Below, in pieces: positions 10,616 through 21,981 of a stretch of 64,000 nt of DNA (its first letter is position 1; each line of letters starts with the position of its first letter). The position numbers and the translations under genes are program-made. Below the pieces are notes generated by a model. It was not told the origin of the DNA, made no database searches, and worked only from the letters and a program-made list of their open reading frames with translations. The stretch comes from Alitta virens (taxonomy: Eukaryota > Annelida > Polychaeta > Phyllodocida > Nereididae): positions 24,869,227-24,933,226 of the forward strand of contig OW028576.1 in the NCBI GenBank assembly GCA_932294295.1, in the 5' to 3' direction.

Positions 10616-11490
10616 TGCATTAAATGTAAAAGGGCGCCACCTACCAGTGGTGATTATTTATTTCTATTATGACGCTGATATGTTAGCAACTCAGATTACA
10701 TCATATACAAGAACCTGTTTTTTCCCACAAAAGAACACTTGTGTGATGCTTTATTCCAAGAGTATAACAACCCAAAAGAACCAGTTTAAACCATTATTTC
10801 ATTCTGGTATAAACCTATATTTTATGCAAACTTGTGTCAACCGAGAAGCCCACTATGGCATTCATAGCTTGTGATTTTTCAGCACTGTCACTCACAAAAT
10901 GTCTCTATTAATAAAACTATGTCAAGGAATATATCACATATGCCTCATAGGACATTCAAAACTTACCATTTACACCATTTAGTCAGTGAACTGGCACCGG
11001 TATGCCAGAGTTGTCGGTGCCCCCTTACAATCAAACATATTTTTATTAGATTGCATCCAATTACAATGCATTAAAAGACTTTGTTTGAAGCTTCTACCTT
11101 AAAACATCTCCTTACAAGATATCCAAGGCAGACAATTTTTTTACATGCTTCTGGTTTCTACCACCAAATATAGATAATTAATCTTAACCTAGTGAGCCTC
11201 TACATAGCCCACTGAGGTTCTGATGAGGCGTTAAACAATAACACACACACACAATAAAATTCTGACTTTTGTGGAAATTATTTTCACTCACATATATGCC
11301 TTGATTAATTTATTTGGACTGGTCTTGTGAATATTTGTCCTTAGTATGAACCCAATTTCCCTTCACAACAACAAAAAGCAAACAAATAGATATGTTTTTT
11401 ACAAACATTCTTTATTTACAATAATTTTTAAAGTGATATATAAATGGTACATAATAGACTTATTGCACTATTGTTCAACATCCACTGATA

Positions 11491-11800
11491 TGTCCATTTT
11501 CTTCAGTTTATCTAGACATGCGTTCAACCAACTTTTTGGTTGGCCAAAATGTCAAACTTGCATTTTCTAACAACATAATGTATCCAGTTGGCGTCAGGCA
11601 TCCACAGGTCTGTCCATTTTCTTCAGTTTATCTAGACATGCGTTTAACAAACTTTTTGGTTGGCCATAATCTTGTCATCTGGATAAATACTTCAATTTTC
11701 TATGACAAACTTCTTCCACTTCTTTCTTCCCTTTCAATTGTAATTTGGTCGTAAAACTTGCATTTTTTAACCGTACAAGGTATCCAGTTGGCGTCAGGCA
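11491..11800. repeat. Short tandem duplications of the NTase 3' region
   Basis: tccattttcttcagtttatc occurs at about 11493 and again 120 bases later, and both copies run on into similar sequence (acatgcgtt ... ttttggttggcca). The stretch 11554-11600 also repeats 11755-11800 (cttgcatttt ... ccagttggcgtcaggca), which lies inside the NTase gene. So pieces of the gene's 3' end were copied in tandem between it and CARD unit C. Confidence 0.75.
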
Positions 11801-12379
11801 AACAGAAACAAGATCCATGTCAAATAAGTCAACTAATGTCTGACAAGCTTCTATCTGTGTTCCTGGATATTTATCAAAAACAGCCGTTAAAACCACGTTG
11901 TAATCTATTTCTTGGTCAATATCAGGATAATAGACATAAATTCTCATTGAAACCAACTTGCAGAAACCATATGACAATTTTTCAAATATTGGAGATATTG
12001 TACATCCTTGATCTTCAAAATATTCTGTCATCCTGCGTTTCAATGACATATCGTAGAGTTCATTCTCTATAGGACACCGACAAAGGATGAATAAATCGAC
12101 GTCTTCGTATCCCTTTGTTATTCTTTCCAGGTAACAAGGATAACCACCAGATATTATGGTGTGATAAGTTGTATTTTGTGCGTTCGTTATTTCATTTAGC
12201 CTACCATAGAAACTCAAGATTTTTTCAAACCTTTGTTTCTCCTTCTGGTGATGAATAACAACAGGTACGAATTTTTGTCTCCTTCCATGACAGATGATTC
12301 GCTCCAAGAAATCTTGCCATGTTTCATCACCCTGTGTATGCTCTCCATGTAAAACTTTAAAAAATGACGTTAAATCCAT
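11675..12379 (-). CDS. Nucleotidyltransferase-fold protein
   Basis: The protein has 234 residues from the ATG at 12379. Residues 77-97 carry the pol-beta superfamily pattern: SGG at 77-79, then DVDLF at 93-97. A further Asp in QEIDYNVV near residue 155 could be the third metal ligand. The superfamily includes poly(A) polymerases, CCA-adding enzymes, OAS/cGAS-like synthases and antitoxin-type transferases; nothing here tells which. No recruitment domain is visible. The next gene upstream lies on the same strand, and a TATA box precedes this one. Its 3' end has been copied downstream. The fold call is fairly secure, the substrate unknown. Confidence 0.65.
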   Translation of the reverse strand: MDLTSFFKVLHGEHTQGDETWQDFLERIICHGRRQKFVPVVIHHQKEKQRFEKILSFYGRLNEITNAQNTTYHTIISGGYPCYLERITKGYEDVDLFILCRCPIENELYDMSLKRRMTEYFEDQGCTISPIFEKLSYGFCKLVSMRIYVYYPDIDQEIDYNVVLTAVFDKYPGTQIEACQTLVDLFDMDLVSVCLTPTGYLVRLKNASFTTKLQLKGKKEVEEVCHRKLKYLSR

Positions 12380-12455
12380 TATTCAATGTAATAAGGAACA
12401 AGTCTTAATCCAACAGTTGACCAGACTTATGATAATTTTTGTCTCATCCTCTTTC

Positions 12456-12465
12456 CTTTATATGC
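12456..12465 (-). promoter_or_regulatory. TATA box for the nucleotidyltransferase gene
   Basis: On the minus strand this reads GCATATAAAG, about 80 bases before the ATG at 12379, in a short C/T-rich intergenic stretch that separates it from the preceding gene. Confidence 0.55.
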
Positions 12466-12542
12466 AGTGTGTAAACTCCTCCCCCTATCCCCTCCCCCTT
12501 TCACAGCAAGCCATGTATGCTATTGTGTGTTGAAAAACCCAT

Positions 12543-14141
12543 TCACATTTCTTCCTCTCTAGGATAGTCCATTTTATGTAATTTGAGTTTTTTTGAAAAG
12601 TTGGCAAAGCCATGAGCTGCCATGTAAACAGGACCTTTACATCTGCGTGAATGCTTGCAAGACAATTTTTTATGAGAACTATCATAATTTGGGTCACTTT
12701 CACAACTGAGTTTTCTTTTTCTGAATATAGCCATAGTCTTTGCGTTTTTATATTTGTGACTAACCAGTGATTGGTCTTCATTTATTGCGACTTTGTCTGT
12801 ATTCAAATGTTTCTGGCAGAATGCACCAGATTGTGCGAAGTTTTGTCTGCTTATCTGTAGTTTTTTCAAAACAGGAATGAGTTTTCTCTCATAAAATCTC
12901 ATTTGCTCTTTTTTTGTCATATTTCTAGTTCCTTCTTTCCAACATAAAAGTTCGCATAATGCTGAAACGTGGGATGCTAATAACCCATTAGATTGTACTT
13001 CCAATTGTGAACTCATGTTTACCAATGCTATATCAATCAGTGCCACATTGTTGTCTTGCAATAATTTATTCCCAATTTTACATATGACGGGTAAAACTTG
13101 TGATCCCCTAACGGCACTACAATTAAAACATCTATCGTATACTTGCATTTCATTTTTTTCGTATATGGGATTTAAGCATTTCATTCTATGTTTGAGATCA
13201 CTTGTGCTAAATTGACTCTTATATTTATGGTATGTACTTCTATTATACAAAACATCGTTTTCAGAACAAAATTTGCATGAACAATGTAATGCGTTCATGA
13301 TGTCTGGATATTTCTTAGTGTTCGAATTTCCCTCCATAACATGATTAGAAGAGTAGCCCACAATATATTTATGAGTTTTGAATTGTGATTTAGACAATAG
13401 TGGGAAAACATCGCTTTTAAGAGCTTTCTTTTTAAAGGTAACTTCATTACGAACGGCAGATATTATGCTGTCAACAGTTATAGCGTTATTATTTTCCTCG
13501 TCTGGTACCATGCGAGGTATAACTCTCGTTTCCTGATTCCGGCACCTGTACCAAGCAGCCATAGAACGTAAATTAACAGCTAGTTCGGGTAACCCTCTTG
13601 GCATATTAATGTTAACTGTACAAGTTTCATCAGATGCACGATAATGAGCAAGATAGGAATTACCCATATCCACGAGTTTGTACCTCGCTATGGTTGCCTT
13701 TGTGTCACATTTGCTAACTTCTTGGAGAAAACTGTTGACCAATGACTTATTGGCTTTATTTTCTACATTAATACTCCCAGTTAGTGACATAAGTCGGGAG
13801 GCATTCTCTATCATCAACACACAACTGAATACCTTGATTTTATCGAAAAGTACAATTGCTGTGTTAATATTACAATAAGTTTTGTCATCTTTTGGTATCT
13901 GTCTCCAAATATTTTCTTCTTCATCATATCCTATTCGACCTGTGGTTTGATAGAAGCTGCCCGACAGCATTCTTTGAGCATATTCGAGTCGCACATCTTT
14001 CCTTTGTAGATTTTGTCCTGCATTTAGCTCAATGGGCGACCAGTGCCGTTGTCCGTTTGATGTTATTTTCACAATATTATGCCTCGTTTGTTCAGCATCA
14101 TTGGCACTGAATACTTCTTGAAGAGTCTTTTCTAAATCCAT
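12543..14141 (-). CDS. Cys/His-rich protein of unknown function
   Basis: The protein has 532 residues from the ATG at 14141; the open frame extends upstream only through a TTG. The middle holds a Cys-rich patch (LHCSCKFCSEND, later DRCFNC) that could bind zinc. The C-terminal 80 residues are Lys/Arg-rich (FRKRKLSCE; KKLSCKHSRRCKG), suggesting nucleic-acid or nuclear localisation. I do not recognise the family. It is the upstream neighbour of the nucleotidyltransferase gene on the same strand, and it is divergent from the gene at 14194 with about 50 bases between the two ATGs. A viral regulatory or packaging protein would fit, but that is only a guess from composition. Confidence 0.7.
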   Translation of the reverse strand: MDLEKTLQEVFSANDAEQTRHNIVKITSNGQRHWSPIELNAGQNLQRKDVRLEYAQRMLSGSFYQTTGRIGYDEEENIWRQIPKDDKTYCNINTAIVLFDKIKVFSCVLMIENASRLMSLTGSINVENKANKSLVNSFLQEVSKCDTKATIARYKLVDMGNSYLAHYRASDETCTVNINMPRGLPELAVNLRSMAAWYRCRNQETRVIPRMVPDEENNNAITVDSIISAVRNEVTFKKKALKSDVFPLLSKSQFKTHKYIVGYSSNHVMEGNSNTKKYPDIMNALHCSCKFCSENDVLYNRSTYHKYKSQFSTSDLKHRMKCLNPIYEKNEMQVYDRCFNCSAVRGSQVLPVICKIGNKLLQDNNVALIDIALVNMSSQLEVQSNGLLASHVSALCELLCWKEGTRNMTKKEQMRFYERKLIPVLKKLQISRQNFAQSGAFCQKHLNTDKVAINEDQSLVSHKYKNAKTMAIFRKRKLSCESDPNYDSSHKKLSCKHSRRCKGPVYMAAHGFANFSKKLKLHKMDYPREEEM

Positions 14142-14193
14142 GCCATTTAAAAAAACACCACTTTCAACTTCTTCTGGAAAAAAAGACACCAAT

Positions 14194-14749
14194 ATGATCA
14201 GTACGATTGTCAAGTCAACTGTGAGACAGTCAGAACTTGGATGGTCTTATTATGGTCGCCTAGACATTACCCCACAAAAAATGTGGTGGAATGATTGGGC
14301 TCGAGGAAACATGCACGATGTCTGCTCAAAAATAAATGTTGTCTGGAACCCAATCAATCTCATTACCTCAGGTGTGGTCATGGTCAATTTCAACATAACA
14401 AAAGTAGAATACAATGTAATTGTCCCAAAACACCCTTTATTCTATGGTGTACGCATAGTGTATGTGCAAGACGGTGATTCGTCAAATAACATGATGTCGC
14501 ATGAAAACATAGCTTATTATAAAGCCGACCCAAATTGTTATAGTGACCTTCCAATTCACCTCACATCATGGATAACGGGTTTATTGGGTTTACATCATGA
14601 TGTAGCCATCTGGAATGATCTTTTAGAAACTGAAGAGCATTTCCAATGGTTGAATGAAATGAAAGGAGCAAAACTAGTTGACCAGTCATCAGTCTGGGAT
14701 GTATTTGTCACTTCTTATTCAACCCACTTAAACACCAGCGAAACTAAGC
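14194..14749 (+). CDS. Unrecognised protein, cut by assembly gap
   Basis: From the ATG at 14194 the frame is open for 185 codons into the gap at 14750. An in-frame ATG at 14140 overlaps the divergent gene and is less likely the start. The sequence is Trp- and Tyr-rich (SYYGRLDITPQKMWWNDW), with beta-like stretches (LFYGVRIVYVQDG), and reads as a folded soluble or ectodomain protein. I find no domain I can name. The true 3' end is unknown because the far side of the gap is satellite. Confidence 0.65.
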
Positions 14750-14949
14750 NNNNNNNNNNNNNNNNNNNNNNNNNNNNNNNNNNNNNNNNNNNNNNNNNNN
14801 NNNNNNNNNNNNNNNNNNNNNNNNNNNNNNNNNNNNNNNNNNNNNNNNNNNNNNNNNNNNNNNNNNNNNNNNNNNNNNNNNNNNNNNNNNNNNNNNNNNN
14901 NNNNNNNNNNNNNNNNNNNNNNNNNNNNNNNNNNNNNNNNNNNNNNNNN
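14750..14949. other. Assembly gap (200 N)
   Basis: Exactly 200 N, a placeholder size. It separates the left virus-like block from the satellite array, so their physical adjacency is not proven. Confidence 0.99.
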
Positions 14950-17900
14950 ATGTAGGTCAAGTATGGCCATCCCAGTGGATGCTTCTGCTTCCGCAGCTGA
15001 TATGTAGGTCAAGTAGGTAAAATGGGAGTGAAATGTTCATATCTTTTGAAAATGCTGTTGAATTCGGTGGACTTCCTCCCTTCTGCTTCTGCTTCCTGTT
15101 CTGCTTCTGCTTCTGCTTCCGCAGCTGAAATGTAGGTCAAGTATCTGCGAAGTGGGTAAAATTGGAGTGAAATAGTGCTTTTAGTTTCTTTTCTTTTTGT
15201 TTTTGGTTAATATATATGTATGTTAATGTTATTGCTTCTTATAATCTCTTTTTTTTTTATTCTCAAGAAACACTTAAATAAATAGGCTTGGGCGCCTAGG
15301 AACCCCCCCCCATATAAAAAACACTCGACATGTCTATCACACACACACCAAACCAGACATGGCTAATTCACACTGCTTTTACCAACAAATGAAACACATG
15401 GCCATTTCAGTCAGTATTTACCAACAAATCATACTTGACCTACATATCAGCACCGGAAGCAGAAGCAAAATAACAACTTAACCAGGCCCCCCCCCTAAAG
15501 ACGTAGTGGCTCCCTCTACAATGGTTTTTTACCATATGAATATGGCCATTTAACACACACCAAACCAGACATGGCTATTTCACACCGATTTTACCAACAA
15601 ATTGAACACATGGCCATGTCAGTCAGTATTTACCAACAAATCATACTTGACCTACATATCAGCACCGGAAGCAGAAGAAAAATAACAACTTAACAGGCCC
15701 CCCCCCCCCTAAAAACGTAGTGGCTCCCTCTACAATGGTTTTTTACCATATGGCCATTTGACAGCTTTTATACCCACAATTCGAACATAAATAATGCATA
15801 TGGCTATTTGACTGTGATTTTACCAACAATTGAATCTTATTACTTGATCTAGATATCTTTAGCAAAATATATGGATATTTCAGTACTTTTTTTACCTACA
15901 AACAAGACATAGCCATTTCAGCTGTTAAATGACCATATGGCAACACAGCATTGTAGAGGGAGCCACTACGTTTTTAGGGGGGGGGGCCTGGTTAAGTTGT
16001 TATTTTGCTTCTGCTTCCGGAGCTGATATGTAGGTCAAGTATGTCTGGATAGTGGGTAATAATTGGACGAAATGGCCATGTATTTTGCTTCTGATTTCAA
16101 GAGTCAAATAGCCATCCCTGTGGTTGCTTCTGCTTCCGGAGCTGATATGTAGGTCAAGTATGGCCATCCCAGTGGATGCTTCTGCTTCCGCAGCTGATCG
16201 ATATGTAGGTAAAGTAGGTCAAATGGGAGTGAAATGTTCATATCTTTTGAAAATGCTGTTGAATTCGGTGGACTTCCTCCCTTCTGCTTCTGCTTCCTGT
16301 TCTGCTTCTGCTTCTGCTTCCGCAGCTGATATGTAGGTCAAGTATCTGCGAAGTGGGTAAAATTGGAGTGAAATAGTGCTTTTAGTTTCTTTTCTTTTTG
16401 TTTTTGGTTAATATATATGTATGTTAATGTTATTGCTTCTTATTAATCTCTCTTCTTTTTATTCTCAAGAAACACTTAAATAAATAGGCTTGGGCGCCTA
16501 GGAACCCCCCCCCATATAAAAAACACTCGACATGTCTATCACACACACACCAAACCAGACATGGCTAATTCACACTGCTTTTACCAACAAATGAAACACA
16601 TGGCCATTTCAGTCAGTATTTACCAACAAATCATACTTGACCTACATATCAGCACCGGAAACAGAAGCAAAATAACAACTTAACCAGGCCCCCCCCCCCC
16701 CTAAAAACGTAGTGGCTCCCTCTACAATGGTTTTTTACCATATGAATATGGCCATTTAACACACACCAAACCAGACATGGCTATTTCACACCGATTTTAC
16801 CAACAAATTGAACACATGGCCATGTCAGTCAGTATTTACCAACAAATCATACTTGACCTACATATCAGCACTGGAAGCAGAAGCAAAATAACAACTTTAC
16901 AGGCCCCCCCCCCCTAAAAACGTCGTGGCTCCCTCTACAATGGTTTTTTACCATATGGCCATTTGACAGCTTTTATACCCACAATTCGAACATAAATAAT
17001 GCATATGGCTATTTGACTGTGATTTTACCAACAATTGAGTCTTATTACTTGATATAGAAATCATTAGCAAAATATATGGATATTTCAGTACTTTTTTTTA
17101 CCTACAAACAAGACATAGCCATTTCAGCTGTTAAATGGCCATATGGTAACACATAATCATGGCTATTTGACTGTGATTTTACCAACAATTGAGTCTTATT
17201 ACTTGATCTAGATATCTTTAGCAAAATATATGGATATTTCAGTACTTTTTTTACCTACAAACAAGACATAGCCATTTCAGCTGTTAAATGACCATATGGC
17301 AACACAGCATTGTAGAGGGAGCCACTACGTTTTTAGGGGGGGGGGGCCTGATTAAGTTGTTATTTTGCTTCTGCTGTCGGAGCTGATATGTAGGTCAAGT
17401 ATGTCTGGATAGTGGGTAATAATTGGACGAAATGGCCATGTATTTTGCTTCTGATTTCAAGAGTCAAATAGCCATCCCTGTGGTTGCTTCTGCTTCCGGA
17501 GCTGATATGTAGGTCAAGTATGGCCATCCCAGTGGATGCTTCTGCTTCCGCAGCTGATATGTAGGTCAAGTAGGTAAAATGGGAGTGAAATGTTCATATC
17601 TTTTGAAAATGCTGTTGAATTCGGTGGACTTCCTCCCTTCTGCTTCTGCTTCCTGTTCTGCTTCTGCTTCTGCTTCCGCAGCTGATATGTAGGTCAAGTA
17701 TCTGCGAAGTGGGTAAAATTGGAGTGAAATAGTGCTTTTAGTTTCTTTTTTTTTGTTTTTGGTTAATATATATGTATGTTAATGTTATTGCTTCTTATAA
17801 TCTCTCTTCTTTTTATTCTCAAGAAACACTAAAATAAATAGGCTTGGGCGCCTAGGAACCCCCCCCATATAAAAAACACTCGACATGTCTATCACACACA

Positions 17901-18223
17901 CACCAAACCAGACATGGCTAATTCACACTGCTTTTACCAACAAATGAAACACATGGCCATTTCAGTCAGTATTTACCAACAAATCATACTTGACCTACAT
18001 ATCAGCACCGGAAGCAGAAGCAAAATAACAACTTAACAGGCCCCCCCCCCCCCTAAAAACATAGTGGCTCCCTCTACAATTGTTTTTTACCATATGGCCA
18101 TTTGACAGCTTTTATACCCACAATTCGAACATAAATAATGCATATGGCTATTTGACTGTGATTTTACCAACAATTGAGTCTTATTACTTGATATAGATAT
18201 CATTAGCAAAATATATGGATATT
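14950..18223. repeat. Satellite array, left part (plus orientation)
   Basis: About 2.4 units of a complex satellite. The anchor gctgatatgtaggtcaagta, when followed by tgtctggatagtgg, occurs near 16025 and 17388, a period of about 1,363 bases. Each unit holds many copies of ctgatatgtaggtcaagta, a run of gcttct hexamers, two roughly 156-base subunits (ccaacaattgagtcttatta ...), and poly-G/poly-C tracts of 7-13 bases bordered by ctacgttttta or taaaaacgtag. The last unit is interrupted at 18223 by the Polinton. Short frames of 60-110 codons in it follow the repeat and are not genes. Confidence 0.93.
18218..18223. repeat. Target-site duplication, left copy (GATATT)
   Basis: GATATT directly precedes the left terminal repeat and recurs directly after the right one at 38147-38152. 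Intact satellite units have a single GATATT in gatatttcagtac, which gives the empty-site sequence. Confidence 0.95.
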
Positions 18224-18299
18224 ACTACTCTAGGGCCCCGATGATATCACGATGACGTAATTTGCCCCGAGGGCTTGATATCATATCGAGCTGTACCTG
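18224..18299 (+). repeat. Polinton left terminal inverted repeat
   Basis: It begins ACTACTCTAGGG and matches the reverse complement of 38071-38146 over 76 bases with one mismatch (gatatc against gatgtc). Weaker similarity continues inward (gatcctg ... ctctcct) for another ~50 bases with gaps. Confidence 0.95.
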
Positions 18300-19011
18300 C
18301 AGACCCCGACGATCCTGAGTCTCTCCTCCATTTTGCCCTCAGGGCGTTGAGCTGCAGGGATCAATTGTAGCGCCTGAGGGTATTCTCCCTTTGTAGTTAG
18401 ATTTAATTAAGCTAATTTATTCTGAAAGATTGTTACTCAGTGTTTAGTTTACGTATTAAATCGCTACTCCGCGCTTAATTTATGTATTAAATCCCTGAGG
18501 TTGTTTTTATAAAAATTATTGTATACACGCTGTCTGTAGACACATCAATTTGAGCACTGTAGCCTTTGGGGGTCTCAAAAAACGGTGTAACATGACAGTA
18601 GTCTGTTTTAATTAGATTTATTTACTAGCTGAGACACCAAGGTTCTTTTTGATTTATGTATTACAATCATCACTTTATTTCCACCAAAATTAGCATATAC
18701 TTAGCGTTTTTTAGAAATGTATACAATATATTTGTGAGCTATGTGTGGAGCTAGCAAACCCCAAAATCTGTGTATATGTCTCGCAAATAAATAATAAGCC
18801 ATTGAAGTCTCTGAGGTAGCACTACGTAATTATAAACACGTGCGCCGTAATTGAGAATTAGACTCGCTATTGGTATAACACCTTCACTGAATTCCTTACA
18901 ATTCATACAGGCGAGAGTGCTCAGACAATTCTTTAATCCCAATCACAGCTCGAGTACAGTACACCTCGTCTTTACAAATTGCTCAGCTCCAATCTCTCCT
19001 TTACGCAATAT

Positions 19012-19053
<42 letters not shown>

Positions 19054-19997
19054 ACTTGCTAAGTGTAATTTCTACACTAGTATATAAAACATATTTATTT
19101 TTTATTTAAGTTGAACGAATTAGCAGGTAAATTTTTAAGTGATATAGCTCTGCCTGAAGACATAACCGTTAAGTTAATCAGTCATGGAGACCCTGAGGGC
19201 AGTCACGCCCTCATCAGTACGGCGAGTCACTGTTATCTGACTGCTAGTTGTTTGTAAACGATCTTATCTCTGCTCCGAAAAGGTGCGCAGAGCACACATT
19301 GCAATAAGGATGTGTTGTATTAGCTGAATATGATAAGATTTACCCGCGCGATCGTATCACTGCATTATACCCAAAGCAAATTGGAGCAGGTTTTATCACT
19401 GCATTATACCCAAAGCAAATAGGAGCAGGTTTTTTTCGGCTTGTAACACAGTGGCATCGTGCACCTGGTGTCACACCAAATGAGCTCTATTATTACCTGA
19501 TATGTAGATCAGTGTAATGTTAATAGTTTTAAAACAAAAAAAAATACATAGTAACTCTATTCGAAATCTTTTATTTAAGTAAAGCCAGTACTTCGGTTAA
19601 CAAAAAAAAAACACACACTGTCAAGTCCATTCAAATTGCAATAAGCGTAAAAAAAACGATCTACTTAAAACACAAAAGTCATACATAAAAAACGTAAGTT
19701 TAAAACAAATTGGTCATGGCACAAGTTAAGCATTTTTTCCATATATATATATATACTTTACTGAAGTCTAGACTAGTAGTAAAAAGAGCAACACATACAA
19801 TAGCTCAGAGTCAATAGCACAATGCAGGCAGTAAACTACTATCTAATCTATCGGAAACACAATGATACACCGACTGTCAAAGAGCAAGACGCATCAATTA
19901 CAGCGATACATTAGGTCTAGGCTAAATCTACAATGCAGTATATCTATACTAAAGCACGTTCAATACAGAATTAATATAAGTCAAACATTATACCACG

Positions 19998-20029
<32 letters not shown>

Positions 20030-20160
20030 AGCACACACACACACAAACACACACGCACACAAGCACACACGCGCACACAGTAAACAGTATATACATGAGT
20101 AAAAATGACTAAAAGAAAAAAGTTGAAAATGTCAGTGGAAATTAGCTGCAATGCACCCAA
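18300..20160. other. Polinton left subterminal region, no gene seen
   Basis: AT-rich, with no frame I support on either strand. It contains an (AT)n run at 19015-19051, a short duplicated phrase (actgcattatacccaaagca) at about 19359 and 19398, poly-A tracts, and a (CA)n-rich stretch at 19997-20080. Subterminal regulatory or replication-origin roles are possible, but nothing specific is visible. Confidence 0.6.
19997..20080. repeat. (CA)n microsatellite, imperfect
   Basis: Cacacaca interrupted by cg and ag steps, just downstream of the left membrane-protein gene. Confidence 0.9.
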
Positions 20161-21429
20161 TCATTGCGCAGCAGCAGCCGCATTACGTAGCCTGCTATTG
20201 ATGACATTATTGATGTCAAGCCATGCCTGATTCCTCGCTCTTCGGACACGGCGAGGCCTCGGCAAAACATCAGCTGCAGCTACATGTTGGTCAGGGTCGG
20301 CGGTAGGGTGCTGGACTGGCTCTCCATCATCGTCACCCCTAGCAGTATGGTGGCGTATGCGAGGATCGTAATTAACATTCGTAGGGTGTCTATCGTTGTT
20401 GTTGTTGTTGTTGTTGATGTTCTCTCTGCGTGGAATACCTGCCTCCTCCTCATACAAGATCCAAGCCACAACGAAAAACCGTATCAGGCCCACCAGTGGC
20501 CGCAGGTGTCTTGTTATCGTTTCTCGCTTCTGGAAAACATGTATATATGATAAGTACACTTCAAGGCGATTGTTTAAACAACTATAGTGATTATCGCGAG
20601 AACGTTTAATGTAAATGTTTACTCAGCATGTTTAAGTGACAATAGTCACAGTCTTCATCGAGACAGTTGAGAATAACTACTGAAAAAATATCATTTCAAT
20701 TCAAAGAGATCCTACCTAAACCTGGAAAGGTGTTGTTGCCTGAGGAGGGCCCCTGTCCATGGTGTGCATATCACCCCAAGTGCAGTTACAGCACTTCGCG
20801 ATGAGGTGTACGGGGTAGAGCAATAAAGCCATACACTTAAGGCAGCCTGCCACAGCAAACAGTGCGGGGTCATTGGCACGCGCATGGCTGTTGATGCGGG
20901 CATGAAGGTTGACAAGACTCACCAGTATACAGCACGTGGTGATCCCGCCAAAAATGGTGCTCAGGCTTGTCCACACCATCATCCCCACGTCATAGCCATG
21001 CGTTTTACCCGAGTCAGTTAGGGGCTGAGCATGTTCTCCATGCGCTGCAGTGGTGTCGACCTGCACTGTATCACTTTCAAGCCCTGAGGTGGCATCAATT
21101 TTCGTCATCGGTGTAGTATTCTCAGTCGTCATACATCTCACCCAGGGGAAGCCAAGGGTCATTTCACTGCACTGATCAGAGGAAGGCCCCACAACTAGCA
21201 CGCTTGCAAAACCAACTGTGTTACGGAGACTCGTCATATCGAATTTCCCGCTCGTTTTAATGATCAGCATCTTGTTGTTCCTGCGATCAGCACTTAAAAA
21301 AGGCGCTGAGTGAGCATCTCTGCACAGCACATAATCCGTGGAAGTGCAGCTGCACTGGCCATCGTTACCGCATGCCCATGCAGTAATCTGAGGTAAACTC
21401 AGAAGCAGAATAATTCCGGCCCCAATCAT
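20161..21429 (-). CDS. Polinton membrane protein, likely two exons
   Basis: Exon 1 (21429-20722) starts at an ATG with a signal peptide (IGAGIILLLSLPQITAWA). A small Cys-rich ectodomain follows (CGNDGQCSCTSTDYVLC), then a Thr/Ser-rich stretch and hydrophobic segments near residues 150-170 and 190-210. A donor CAG/GTTTAG at 20722 pairs in phase 0 with an acceptor TTTTCCAG/AAG at 20530, giving exon 2 (20529-20161) with a hydrophobic stretch (LVGLIRFFVVAWILY), an Asn run and an Arg/Ala-rich tail. Without splicing, exon 1 ends one codon later at TAG and exon 2 has no ATG. An envelope or membrane-remodelling role is inferred from the topology. No homologue recognised. Confidence 0.55.
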
Positions 21430-21930
21430 AATTCCTTTTCTTGATTCTTGACGTGCTCTCTGTCCTCTTGAAAAATGCTCAATGATCTTGTGACCCCTAA
21501 AGAAAACCCCTCACGTGACCACTGGGCTGCAGTGGTGTTATGTAATGAAACAAAAGGCAGTACCAGGGTGTACAATGTAGAAACAAAGGACTGGGGTATA
21601 TTATACTCATGGCCACAAGTTATATTCATGCAAACCAATTGACCAAATAAAATCCGATTAATATTTCTCCCACTCTCTTCAGCCACGTAAAGAATATCTT
21701 GTTTTTTCCATTGAAATTTAGCCAAATTGGTCAAATGGATATAATGCGTTATTCTGCACCAAATATATTAAGGTGACCTTTAAAGAAATTAAAGTCGATT
21801 TACTAAACACGTATTTAGAGTTATTCATCTCATAATTTGCATAGTGTTACCTCAAATATTTTAAAACATCATTTACATCACATTTCACTATAAATTAAAC
21901 GTATATATTACACGCTACTTTCATAATTAT

Positions 21931-21932
<2 letters not shown>

Positions 21933-21977
<45 letters not shown>
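21933..21977. repeat. (AT)n microsatellite
   Basis: A pure TA/AT run in the noncoding stretch between the membrane-protein gene and the plus-strand promoter. Confidence 0.95.

Positions 21978-21981
<4 letters not shown>

Larger units (their letters stand above)
8996..11475. repeat. CARD-gene unit C, about 2.48 kb
   Basis: This is the last direct unit. Homology to unit B continues to about 11475, where ttgttcaaca joins sequence related to the 3' end of the nucleotidyltransferase gene. It holds a small insertion near 11270-11300 (gtggaaattattttcac). The spacers 9244-9784 and 10481-11475 show no supported gene beyond the TATA region. Confidence 0.8.

Noticed and set aside
12543..14749. Assignment of the left block to nimaviruses or baculovirus-like viruses
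   Set aside because: Considered because alkaline nucleases also occur there, but I could not recognise any per os infectivity factor or other core gene of those groups.
17360..17569. Repeated 60-113-codon frames in the satellite (also at 38429, 39628, 40987, 42343, 43701, 44842, 51124, 52451)
   Set aside because: They follow the gcttct hexamers and the repeat unit, have no consistent ATG context, and change wherever the unit changes. They are a by-product of repeat composition.
14950..18223. CRISPR-like array from the short direct repeats
   Set aside because: The repeats are kilobase-scale with irregular short subrepeats, no uniform spacers, and eukaryotic context.
21426..21734. A 102-codon minus-strand frame before the Polinton membrane protein
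   Set aside because: It starts with TTG; the only support is a 4-base overlap with the next ATG. Not enough to call.
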